Made by a program: the position numbers and the translations under genes. A DNA stretch of 64,000 nt from Tachypleus tridentatus (taxonomy: Eukaryota; Arthropoda; Merostomata; Xiphosura; Limulidae): positions 57,714,107-57,778,106 of the forward strand of contig NC_134829.1 of assembly GCF_004210375.1 (NCBI RefSeq), written 5' to 3'. This document shows, piece by piece, positions 50,138 through 60,376 of this stretch (positions within the stretch are counted from its first letter, which is position 1; the number at the start of each line of letters is the position of its first letter). Under the pieces are notes generated by a model, which had not been told where the DNA came from, searched no databases, and was given only the letters and a program-made list of their open reading frames with translations.

Positions 50138-51240
50138 ATGTCTTCATCAACCAAGAAGGTCATGGAAGTTATGCGTCGTACTGTTTTCGTGGAAACGACA
50201 ACTTCAAGCCATGGGGACGTTATCCATTCTGTTATTTCTACGTTTGGTGCTGCTTCGGTCACTGCTGTTGTTCCTCGCCCGGGTGGTTATGAGGTAACTT
50301 TTGTTCTTCCCGCAGATGTGGACCTGGCTATAGATGTTGGTCTAGTTGTCAATGGTGTACTTTGTTCGACTAATGGCGTCACTAAACGCACTATTACTGT
50401 GTCATTTATGGACGTCCCAGAATATATCGACGATGATATTATACTAAATAAACTTAAAGATTATGATTGTGAAGTGAAAAGCCCTATTGTGTGGAAGAGG
50501 GACCAGGGCATATACTTAGGTATACGCCATGTTCGTGTGTGTTTTAGTGAGAAGTGTATCTCTTTGCCGTACGTAGTGAAAGTTTTTTATCCTTTGGGCA
50601 AGGCAATAATGTTAAAAGTGAAGCATGATCGCCAGTCAAAAGTGTGTAATTTATGTTTGGGGGCGGATCATCTATATCGCGATTGCACCCAGTTTATATG
50701 CCGACATTGTCATATGCAGGGACACGTCCGTCAACGTTGTCCCAAGCTTGTTGTTCCTCGAACTTCCTCTAGTGACGACGCTGAAGTGGCCACGCCTACT
50801 ACTTCTCGTGACGCTGCTGAAGTAGTCACGGCTGCTCCCTCTCGTGCAGTGCCTCATGATGTTGACACCATTTCTGTTTGTCCACGCGTTGATTCGGAGG
50901 TTCCCCTTCAAAGAAGGCTGCAGCTACCCATCGGGTGGTGGACGATGTTTCTGCCCGACGATCGACGGTTTCTGGTGGGGCCAGGAACGGGCAAGTAGTT
51001 ACCCCTGCTGGAGGACGCATTTTTGATCGTCACTTCCCGCCACTTCCGGTTAGTGGTGAGAGTTCCGCCGGCGATGTGGAGGTGCCTCTTCCTCGTCGTT
51101 GGAGGTATGCTAGTGTGGTGGCAATGTCTCCTGGTGACACTTCTGAGAAGGGCAGTGGACGAAAACGGGTGTCGGACGTGTGCCAATACTACGGATATCT
51201 TGGGCGAATGCGAAGGCGGTGTCGCAGCCTTAAATGTGTT
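50138..51240 (+). pseudogene. LINE ORF1 protein with two CCHC zinc knuckles (L6)
   Basis: A Gag-like RNA-binding protein expected to coat the element RNA. The start ATG at 50138 gives MSSSTKKVMEVMRR; an in-frame ATG at 50105 is less likely because it lies in the T-rich leader. Residues about 85-165 form a conserved globular region (ITVSFMDVPEYIDDD..., GIRHVRVCFSEK). Zinc knuckles: C170-x2-C173-x4-H178-x4-C183 and C188-x2-C191-x4-H196-x4-C201. A Ser/Thr/Val-rich, probably disordered tail follows. One frameshift near 50907 (a T-run one base shorter than in L4) breaks the frame after about residue 255; the downstream part (PVSGESSAGDVEVPLPRRW) continues in another frame. The far C-terminus differs in frame between L1, L4 and L6, so its true end is unclear. 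Confidence 0.9.
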
Positions 51241-51396
51241 TTTCGTGACAGTTTGTTTGTTTCAGTTCGTGTAAGACTGTCATTTATTGTTATTTTAACT
51301 TTGTGCATATTTGCTTAGATCTTTACATTTATTCTTGTTATTTTTGTGTTTGTGACAGTTTCCTTTCAATTCTTGTACCTTTACTTTCTCTTTAGC

Positions 51397-54300
51397 ATGG
51401 TATATTTACTAGGGGTGGGAGTTTTGAATTGTAATGGGTTGCGTAATGTTAGTAAGCTGGCTTATTACCTGGATTACTTTGTTACTAATTTTGATGTTGT
51501 TTGTTTACAGGAAACGTTTTTCACTGATAACTTTTATGATGTCGTTCTGAAATTTTGGCCAGGTGTAGTTTTTTTTAATAATTCTACTTCTGGCCGACAA
51601 GGGGTTGCCATCTTGGTACAGCAGTTTTTTGTGTGATAATGTTACATTCGTTTCTTCTGATGGGGTGGGTAGGGTTCTGACAGTCAAATTCAGTTTCGAG
51701 TCTTTGTCTTATCTGTTATCATCTGTGTACGCTCCTCGCGATATCTCCGAGCGACGGGAATTTTTCCAAAACTTGGAGTATTGTTTGGATGGTTGCACGG
51801 GATTGCTTGTTGTGGGAGATTTTAATTGTGTGGTGGATGTGGCACGCGATCGATTTCCGGTCCGTTTCTACCGTGACGCCAGCCGTTCGGCTTTTGTACA
51901 GTTTCTTAATAGGTTTGACTTACTTGATGCGCATTCACTCATATCTCCGACTACACCTGGTTTCATATGGAAGCGTTTTGTTAATGGTGAGATGATGTCG
52001 TCTCGTATTGATAGGGTTTTGCTTTCTTCTACCTTGCAGGGGACTGTCCAACGTTTCCGTACGTTGTGGTTTCCTGCTACAGATCACGCTTTATTGGGCT
52101 TCGACCTTACTCTGCGACCAATTGTCAGAGGACCTAATTTCTGGCACTTCAATAACCAGTTATTGAGGGATGCCGAATATGTGAAAGCCATTAAGCTGTT
52201 GATCGCCAGAAGTCGTAGTTGGTCAGTCTATGGGACTGATAAAATTAAGTGGTATGAACAATTGAAATGCGCGTTCCGTTTACTTACCGAGCGTTATTCG
52301 ATTCTTCGCGCGCGGGCATCCCGTTCTCGCAAATGTCAGCTTGAGTCGTCCATCAATCGTGAGCTTCGAAAACTGTCCCGTTTCCCTGGTAGGTCTAAGG
52401 TCAAATTGTATGAACTTGAAGATGCATTGGAGACTTTGGATCACGATACCATAGAGGGGGCGAGGATTCGATCTCATGTTCGTTGGTTTGAGGAGGGTGA
52501 GAGATCTACGTCTTACTTTCTTCGTATGGAAAAGGTCCGTCAAAGCAGAATTGAGTTTCGATCCATGCTCACTGATAGGGGTGTGGAGATGTCCGGTGTG
52601 GAAGATATAGCTGCTGTTTTACATCAGTATTATTCCGCACTGTACTCTAAGGATATCGTTCTGCAGGCAGACATAGATTTAGTTCTCTCATTTGTTGATC
52701 GAACTCTTTCCAGTGAACAAGCTAATATTTGTGATGCTCCATTCACGGTTCCGGAAGTTCTCGCTGCTCTAGACAGTTTACCGCTGGGCAAATCTCCTGG
52801 TTTGGATGGTTTAACCTCCGAATTTTACAAATATTTTCTCCCTCTTTTTGTTGACGACTTTTATCTGTCTTGTCTCAACTGTTCCACTCTCCACAGTTGC
52901 TCCGTACAATGTGTTCTGGGGTAATTGTTCCTATCCCGAAAGGCGGGGATCGACGGTTGGCGGCTAACAGCCGGCCTTTGACATTGCTTTGTACTGACTA
53001 TAAGCTTTTGGCCAAAGTGCTGGCTCGTCGCCTTTCGTCTGTGATCTCCAGTTTAGTTTCAGATGACCAATCCGGGTGTATACCTGGACGGGACGTTGCT
53101 GATACTCCGTTAACACTCGTTTTGCTATTGCAGTCTTTAGCACGTACCGGCCAGGGTGGAATCTTTTTGAAGCTCGATCAGATGCAAGCCTTTGATCGGG
53201 TGGCCTATGACTATCTATTTCAACTTCTTCTGCGTATGGGTTTTGGTTCTACTTTTGTTCATTGGGTTCGTCTTTGCTATACTTCTATTTCTAGTTGTGT
53301 AAAGTTTAATGGATTTCTCACTAATGATTTTGCTATTACTCGGGGTATTCGTCAAGGATGCCCTATGTCTGCTCTCCTTTACGTTCTCAGTGTCGAACCG
53401 TTACGAAATATGTTAGTTCTTAATGTTCATATTACTGGTATTGGTGGTGATGTGTTACTCACCACGCCTTCACTTACTTATCAGCATGCTGATGATACCA
53501 CCTTAACCTTACGAGACGCCGAATCTTTGCCGCATGTGTTGGATGTCTGCCAAACTTTTGGCAAAGCTACTGGTGGGAAGATCAACTGGACCAAGAGTCA
53601 GGGTTTGTGGGTTGGGTGTTTGGCCTCTTCTGCAGACTTCGTCCTTGGTGAGTTGAGAATTTCCCAGGATCCTATTCGGATTTTGGGAATAGTTTTCCAC
53701 TCTAATTTCGATGTCATGCTGCAAGATACGTGGCAGGGTGTATTGCGCAGGGTATCTCGTGTCTTGGTGTCGTGGCGATTTCGTTCTTTGTCGCTAAAGG
53801 GTAAATCTCTTGTGGTGAACTCCTTGGTGGCATCGGTGTTATGGTACCCGTTGAATATACCCCGTTGGCAAGACAGTTTGAGGCTCGATTTCGCAAATGT
53901 ATACTGGATTTTATTTGGCGGGGAGGTATACATAAAGTGGCATACGGTATTCTGATTCGGAGTTATGATTGTGGAGGTATCAACTTGGTTGATGTTAATA
54001 CTCGTAAACTCGCATTCCGTTTGAAGTTGTTGCAGCGTTGTTTGGATGCTTCTTGTCCTTCCACCTTGCGACAACTTCTTTCTGGATTTTTTTCTTGTTA
54101 TGGTAATCTCTCTTTGGGCTTTCGGATTCTTCAATGCCGTATTTTGCCACGTTTTGTGAAATCGTTACCTTTCTATATTCAGGAAATGTTTCATGCCTGG
54201 AAGGTTCTTCTTGGGGATAAAGGGATTGTCCCAGCTCCTCTTTCCCCAAATTTTGATGAACCTTTGTTTTTCAATCCGGCTATTGTTGATGTTCGCCACC

Positions 54301-55260
54301 GAACATTTCATTTTCCTGAATTTATTAACACAGGTTTGGTTCAGGTCCGCCATTTAATGTACGAAGTGCTCCCTGCTTTTCTTCCGGTGGGGGCAGTGAT
54401 TGAAATGTGTACGGACGCTGACCCGTTGGCCAATGCCCGCACAATTTTTTCACATTTTCATATGCTCAAGGAGGCGTTGCCTGTGGAGTGGTTGCCGATT
54501 TTGTCTACCCAGCCGGCTCCTCTTCCGTCGTCCACATGTGTTGTGGATTTATATTTTCTGGACCACCCGATAATCGAGTTCATTTTCAAGGTTTATCTGT
54601 GCGGCAACTGGAGGGACATTTACAGTTTTCACTCGCTACTAATTTCCCTGCTCCATTCTACTGGATGGATATTGTTCCTCCTGGAGACTGGAAACCCATT
54701 CGTAAAAACGCTTATTCTTCTTTTGTGGGTTTTTTGTTTGCGATGTGGATTATTTACTCTGGTTGCGGGCGTTTACCACTAATGTCAAGCTGATACACAT
54801 GGACAGACATCCCACAGGGTTGTGCATTTTCTGTTCCCAGGCGCCGGAAACCATAGACCATCTGTTTTTCCAATGTTCTTTTGTACAGCCCTTGTGGTCA
54901 TATGTATATAAATTATTGGCATTTTATCTTGGATGTCCCATATCAAACTGGGTATGGAGGAGATGCCTCTTAGTGGGATCTCATCCTTCGTTACTCAGGA
55001 CATGCTGGAACATATTCCGTATGATTACTAGTTTGTCACGTCAGGTTATATGTTCTACTCGTTCAGTTTCTTTGGCACGAAATCGCGTCATTCATTTAAT
55101 TTCCATGTTTAAAGTGCGTGTACGTAGACATATTCATCTCCATCATCAGCGATCATTGTTACATGACTTATTAAATGTGTTTTATTCTGTGTATTCTTAT
55201 GTTGGTAGCTTGGTAACCCAAGGTGCCCAAGGTTATTTCTTGTGTACGTTGCTAAGATAA
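51397..55260 (+). pseudogene. LINE ORF2: APE endonuclease, reverse transcriptase, zinc knuckle (L6)
   Basis: The enzyme of target-primed reverse transcription: it nicks the target and copies the RNA from the nick. Domains in order: APE endonuclease with NCNGLRN, CLQET, VVGDFNCVVD (about 51815), SSRIDRVLL and ATDHALLGF (the catalytic E, D, N, D and H are present); RT with LKLDQMQAFDRV, RGIRQGCPMSALLY and HADD at 53485-53496 in place of the usual Y/F-ADD; thumb region; C-terminal knuckle C-x2-C-x8-H-x4-C (CIFCSQAPETIDHLFFQC) at 54822-54875. The frame is broken by small indels at about 51600-51635, 52862, 53860, 54570 and 54735. L4 is open across the second and third, so the lesions differ between copies. 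The family is L1/Tx1; I would place it in Tx1 from the 'GKSLVVNS' and 'GGINLVDV' blocks. Confidence 0.92.
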
Positions 55261-55538
55261 GTTGTTATTTCGTTATATTTTTGTTACCAATGAAAGGTCC
55301 ATTGGTTTCTTGTTTTGTTAATGCTCACTATAATGTTTGTTGGATTGCCTGCTGTTCCAATTTCCTCTTTTATTTATTTTTCCTTAATTTTATTAACTTT
55401 GTGGTAATTTTCAGCATGGTAATCTTTAGAGTTATTGTTACATGCTAATTCATTAACTTGTGTTTTATTTGTTGTATTTCTGTGTATACCCCCTCGTTGA
55501 GGTGGGATAAATAAAGAGAAAAAAACACACAACAACAA

Positions 55539-55586
55539 CATCCGCTAACACGCGGAATGTCCCAGGTTCGATCCCTGGCAGGAACA
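55539..55586 (+). tRNA. tRNA-Val 3' half downstream of L6
   Basis: Same as the half at 25516-25563 on the minus strand, including the missing C of the anticodon arm, 'cggaatgtccc' and the mutated acceptor end 'caggaac'. This ties L6 and L1 together as copies of one insertion. Confidence 0.88.
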
Positions 55587-57445
55587 TTTTATTATTTTAA
55601 ACCATTCGTTTTCTTTCAAATCGGATGGTGAGAAAGTGGATCGATATTTTCTTCATAATATCTGGGTCAGAGTGTGAGACGGATGAGAGATATCACAGAA
55701 GTTACCGAGTTTCCCCTACACTTGTAACCACTTTTAGAAATACGTGTGACTGTTGTGTGATAAATCAAAACAGGAACGTTATTACTTTTGAATATAATGC
55801 GTGCACTGCTGCGACATTTGATGTGCTGAAACGACCTTCGCGTAATCATGTCACGTTCGACGAAGTATCTGACCAGCAGGTTACAACTCTTGGATAGAAT
55901 GGGTTTATGAGTTTTATTTTTCTTAAACGCGTGAATAGTTTGAAACGTCGATGCACGCGACCTTATTTCAAGATAAGTTAACGTACTTGCCAGGTTGTAC
56001 AGGTAATATCTAGAGATCACGACTCCGTCAGTGTGTGTTGAGAACAACTCTTCATGCTGTGACAACTAATCACACTACATGTTTCATTCTTTAACCTATT
56101 CTTTTAAATTCCGGTCAGAACTATTGGATGGTTATGTGCGTTATCATCTCCAACTTATCAGTGACGGAAAAGAGGAAAGGCAATTCTACAACATCATTCA
56201 CCACCAACTATTTGATGTACTTAATTTTTACCGAACAATGAAATTTTCGATCATATCCTAACTCCTTCTACGTCTGAAAATGATTACATGTTACTTCATT
56301 TGAATTGGGAATACACGCCCCTCAGAGAGCGACTCAAATGTCCTTACCACCATGTCTAGCCAATCTGAAGAAGAGAAGTAGCGTCCTCCTATAGACAGCA
56401 TTGTTTTCTTCAAGACTCCTTGTTCTATTTATCCATTTTTGTCTGATTTCTTTATTTTTATAACATTTCTTCACTTAGTAAAGATGTTTTACGATGCTTA
56501 ATGTCTTCTGGTCATGATCGATTCTCCTGTTTTACGTACTTATTAAAAAAATTGTATTTAGTTCACTTGAATATAGTACAGACTAGACAGGTAAAATGAA
56601 ATTACGATGCCAAGACCGGAGAATATTTGTTATTCTGAAGTGTTTCTAGGTGCAGCTGGTTCATGTAAACGTTTTTCTTAAACAAGAATTCTTTGTTTTG
56701 GTAATGGCATTTTGAACGTGAAGAACGATGTGTTACATAGAGAGAGGACGATATTCTCGAAAATTAGATGGTTTCCGAAAAGAGATGTTGCATAACAGAT
56801 AAGACATCTTCTGTACATTGGGCTTTATTCCACCGCTGTGATCTCCTACAACCCACAACTGTCAACGTACTATTACAACTAAAGCGTGTTTGGACAAGGT
56901 TATCATTTTAGGAGTTTGAGAGTCACCATGCAACTTTGTCGTATTGAACACCTTAAACAAGTTTTGTGTGACAAGAAAACATCGGCTAGAGTGAAATCCC
57001 AGAATTGGTCACAAAATAACGAATATTAAATATTATTTAAGACGAACCCTAATTTTGTTAAGGGAATTTAATAGACGTATAAAATCGCTTATTACGTTAT
57101 CGTTTAATAATTCTGATAAAAGAATTAAAGCCATGAAAATGTTCTGTTCAGTTTTTGATAGAAAGAGAAAAGACTGAGGAAAGAAAACTTTGCGTTTTGC
57201 ACGTTTGAAAGCAATTAAACGAGGTGTGAAAACGTTTGATACTGTGGGCTCGATAAAGTCGTTGAAAGACACGTTAGCACATTGGAAAAATTCTTTTGGC
57301 ATTGGTAGACAAAGGAGAGTGTTATATTATTTAAAGTTAAAGGTTAAACTGTCATTATACTTGTGTTTGTTTACACTGCGAAATAAAAATTTTGGAACGT
57401 TATCGTTTAATTGAAATCTCTAACAAGAAAAATCGCGAAACGGAG
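55587..57445 (+). repeat. tRNA-Val array unit, variant type
   Basis: Shares private variants with the unit at 23689-25515 (for example 'tttgaacgtgaagaacgatg', and 'gtgttacatag' in place of 'gtgtaacctag'). The first ATG-led 49-codon frame seen in other units is interrupted by a stop here (gaagagaagtag). Confidence 0.93.
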
Positions 57446-57520
57446 GTGCTTGTGGTGTAGTGGTTATAAAAAATCTGCCTAACACGCGGAAGGTCCCAGG
57501 TTCGATCCCTGGTAGGCACA
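57446..57520 (+). tRNA. tRNA-Val(AAC)-like gene
   Basis: Same layout as at 46503. The acceptor 3' strand is TAGGCAC (G-T pair at the base of the stem). Perfect A and B boxes; TTTT directly downstream. Confidence 0.87.
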
Positions 57521-59385
57521 TTTTAATATTTTGAACCATTCTTTTTCTTTCAAATCGGATGGTGAGAACGTGGAACGATATTTTCTTCATAATATCTGTT
57601 TCAGAGGGTGAGACGGCTGAGAGATATCACAGAAGTTACCGAGTTTCACCCTACACTTGTAACCACTTTCAGAAATTCGTGTGACTGTTGTGTGATAAAT
57701 CAAAACAGGAACGTTATTACTTTTGAATATAATGCGTGCACTGCTGCGACATTTGAAGTGATGAAACGACCGTCGCGTAATCATGTGACGTTCGACGAAG
57801 TATCTGACCAGCAAGTTACAACTTTTGGATAGAATGGGTTTATGAGTTTTGTTTTTCTTAAATGCGTGAACAGTTTGAAACGTCGATGCACGCGACCTTA
57901 TTTGAAGATAAGTTAACGTACTTGCCAGGTTGTACAGGTAATATCTAGAGATCACGACTCCGTCAGTGTGTGCTGAGAACAACTCTTCATGCTGTGACAA
58001 CTAATCACACTACATGTTTCATTCTTTAACCTATTCTTTTAAATTCCGGTCCGAACTATTGGATGGTTATGTGCGTTATCATCTCCAACTTACCAGTGAC
58101 GGAAAAGAGGAAAGGCAATTCTACAACATCATTCACCACCAACTATTTGATGTACTTAATTTTTACCGAACAGTGAAATTGTCGATCATATCCTAGCTCC
58201 TCCTACGTCTGAAAATGCTTACATGTTATTTCATTTGAATTGCGAATACACGCCCCTCAGAGAGCGACTCAAATGTCCTTACCACCATGTCTAGCCAGTC
58301 TGAAGAAAAGAAGTATCGTCCTCCTATAGACAGCATTGTTTTCTTAAAGACTCCTTGTTCTGTTTATCCCTTTTTGTCTGATTTCTTTATTTTTATAACA
58401 TTTCTTTACTTAGTAAAGATATTTTACGATGCTTAATGTCTTCTCGTCATGATCGAATCTCCTGTTTTAAGTACTTATTAAAAAATTGTAATTAGTTCAC
58501 TTCAATATAGTACATACTAGACAGGTAAAATGAAATTACGATGCCAAGACCGTAGAATATTTGTTATTCTGAAGTGTTTCCTCCTTCTTGGTGCAGCTGG
58601 TTCATGTAAACGTTTTTCTTAAACAAGAATTCATTGTTTTGGTTATGGAATTTTGTCGTGAAGAACGATGTGTAACCTTGATAGAGGACGATATTCTCGA
58701 AAATTAGATGGTTTCCGAAAAGAGATGTCGCATAACAGATAAGACATCTTCTGTACATTGGGCTTTATTCCACCGCTGTGATCTCCTACAACCCACAACT
58801 GTCAACGTACTATTACAACTAAAGCGTGTTTGAACAAGGTTATCATTTTAGGAGTTTGAGAGTCACCATGCAACTTTGTCGTATTGAACACCTTAAACAA
58901 GTTTTTTGTGACAAGAAAACATCGGCTAGAGTGAAATCCCAGAATTGGTCACAAAATAACGAATATTAAATATTATTTAAGACGAACCCTAATTTTGTTA
59001 AGGGAATTTAATAGACGTATAAAATCGCTTATTACGTTATCGTTTAATAATTCTGATAAAAGAATTAAAGCCATGAAAATGTTCTGTTCAGTTTTTGATA
59101 GAAAGAGAAAAGACTGAGGAAAGAAAACTTTGCGTTTTGCACGTTTGAAAGCAATTAAACGAGGTGTGAAGACGTTTGATACTGTGGGCTCGATAAAGTC
59201 GTTGAAAGACACGTTAGCACATTGGATAAATTCTTTTGGCATTGGTTGAAAAAGGAGAGTGTTATATTATTTAAAGTTAAAGGTTAAACTGTCATTATAC
59301 TTGTGTTTGTTTACACTGCGAAATAAAAATTTTGGAACGTTATCGTTTAATTGAAATCTCTAACAAGAAAAATCGCGAAACGGAG
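57521..59385 (+). repeat. tRNA-Val array unit (1940-bp period)
   Basis: tRNA start to tRNA start is exactly 1940 bp (57446 to 59386). It carries minus frames of 137 codons (57587-58000) and 89 codons (58973-59242) and plus frames of 74 (57608-57832) and 60 codons (58014-58196). Confidence 0.95.
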
Positions 59386-59392
59386 GTGCTTG

Positions 59393-59403
59393 TGGTGTAG
59401 TGG
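59393..59403 (+). promoter_or_regulatory. Pol III A box of the tRNA-Val gene
   Basis: TGGTGTAGTGG matches the TRGYNNARNNG consensus at every fixed position. The same block is present in each of the uninterrupted array tRNA genes. Confidence 0.85.
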
Positions 59404-59438
59404 TTATAAAAAATCTGCCTAACACGCGGAAGGTCCCA

Positions 59439-59449
59439 GGTTCGATCCC
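59439..59449 (+). promoter_or_regulatory. Pol III B box of the tRNA-Val gene
   Basis: GGTTCGATCCC fits GGTTCGANNCC exactly. It lies in the T arm and is kept in the 3' halves beside LINE copies, which therefore retain a B box without an A box. Confidence 0.87.
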
Positions 59450-59460
59450 TGGTAGGCACA

Positions 59461-59464
59461 TTTT
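59461..59464 (+). terminator. Pol III T4 terminator
   Basis: TTTT directly follows the discriminator base, with another TTTT eight bases on. It is present after array tRNA genes and absent where the tRNA half precedes a full-length LINE (only TTT). Confidence 0.75.
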
Positions 59465-59526
59465 AATATTTTGAACCATTCTTTTTCTTTCAAATCGGAT
59501 GGTGAGAACGTGGAACGATATTTTCT

Positions 59527-59940
59527 TCATAATATCTGTTTCAGAGGGTGAGACGGCTGAGAGATATCACAGAAGTTACCGAGTTTCCCCCTACACTTGT
59601 AACCACTTTCAGAAATTCGTGTGACTGTTGTGTGATAAATCAAAACAGGAACGTTATTACTTTTGAATATAATGCGTGCACTGCTGCGACATTTGAAGTG
59701 ATGAAACGACCGTCGCGTAATCATGTGACGTTCGACGAAGTATCTGACCAGCAAGTTACAACTTTTGGATAGAATGGGTTTATGAGTTTTGTTTTTCTTA
59801 AATGCGTGAACAGTTTGAAACGTCGATGCACGCGACCTTAGTTGAAGATAAGTTAACGTACTTGCCAGTTTGTACAGGTAATATCTAGAGATCACGACTC
59901 CGTCAGTGTGTGTTGAGAACAACTCTTCATGCTGTGACAA
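59527..59940 (-). CDS. Unrecognised 137-codon frame conserved in array units
   Basis: Begins MSQHEELFSTHTDG; basic overall (many His, Lys and Arg), no domain, signal peptide or membrane segment that I recognise. Equivalent frames are open over 116-171 codons in units at 25036, 34001, 46644, 55667, 57587 and 61467. Persistence may only reflect the recent origin of the units. A 74-codon frame on the opposite strand (59548-59772) overlaps it and at most one is likely real. Coding status is doubtful. Confidence 0.2.
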   Translation of the reverse strand: MSQHEELFSTHTDGVVISRYYLYKLASTLTYLQLRSRASTFQTVHAFKKNKTHKPILSKSCNLLVRYFVERHMITRRSFHHFKCRSSARIIFKSNNVPVLIYHTTVTRISESGYKCRGKLGNFCDISQPSHPLKQIL

Positions 59941-59953
59941 CTAATCACACTAC

Positions 59954-60136
59954 ATGTTTCATTCTTTAACCTATTCTTTTAAATTCCGGTCAGAACTATT
60001 GGATGGTTATGTGCGTTATCATCTCCAACTTACCAGTGACGGAAAAGAGGAAAGGCAATTCTACAACATCATTCACCACCAACTATTTGATGTACTTAAT
60101 TTTTACCGAACAGTGAAATTGTTGATCATATCCTAG
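59954..60136 (+). CDS. Unrecognised 60-codon frame conserved in array units
   Basis: MFHSLTYSFKFRSELLDGY...; hydrophilic, charged, with balanced composition more protein-like than most chance frames here. The same frame is intact at 45138, 47071, 56079 and 58014 and, on the other strand, at 24840 and 35701. Substitutions among copies are few. It overlaps no other sizeable frame. No family is recognised. Confidence 0.25.
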   Translation: MFHSLTYSFKFRSELLDGYVRYHLQLTSDGKEERQFYNIIHHQLFDVLNFYRTVKLLIIS

Positions 60137-60226
60137 CTCCTCCTACGTCTGAAAATGCTTACATGTTATTTCATTTGAATTGCGAATACACGCCCCTCAG
60201 AGAGCGACTCAAATGTCCTTACCACC

Positions 60227-60376
60227 ATGTCTAGCCAGTCTGAAGAAAAGAAGTATCGTCCTCCTATAGACAGCATTGTTTTCTTAAAGACTCCTTGTTC
60301 TGTTTATCCCTTTTTGTCTGATTTCTTTATTTTTATAACATTTCTTCACTTAGTAAAGATATTTTACGATGCTTAA
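60227..60376 (+). CDS. Possible 49-aa membrane peptide with strong start context
   Basis: The start context ACCACCATGT is close to an ideal Kozak sequence. The peptide has a charged N-terminus (MSSQSEEKKYRPP) and a hydrophobic C-terminal segment (FLSDFFIFITFLHLVKIF) long enough for one membrane helix. It is intact in this unit and at about 58287, shifted by a T-run difference at about 45412 and 62167, and stopped in the variant unit at about 56352. That mixture argues against strong constraint. Confidence 0.2.
   Translation: MSSQSEEKKYRPPIDSIVFLKTPCSVYPFLSDFFIFITFLHLVKIFYDA

Larger units (their letters stand above)
50001..55538 (+). mobile_element. Tx1/L1-type LINE, full-length copy L6
   Basis: 5.54 kb; the best copy for reading the element. 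5' UTR 50001-50137, ORF1 from 50138, ORF2 from 51397 to 55260, 3' UTR 55261-55538 with AATAAA and the tail 'aaaaacacacaacaacaa'. Two ORFs, an N-terminal APE-type endonuclease in ORF2 and a C-terminal CCHC place it in the L1/Tx1 group rather than the R2 (REL-endonuclease) or jockey groups. Confidence 0.95.
59386..59460 (+). tRNA. tRNA-Val(AAC)-like gene
   Basis: Identical to 57446-57520. Cloverleaf check: acceptor 7 bp with wobble, anticodon stem 5 bp with one T-G, T stem 5 bp perfect, D stem not formed (GTG against AAA). Predicted to be transcribed but possibly mis-folded. Confidence 0.87.

Noticed and set aside
50001..55538. R2-type element because of RNA-gene targeting
   Set aside because: R2-type elements have a single ORF with a C-terminal REL endonuclease; this element has two ORFs and an N-terminal APE endonuclease.
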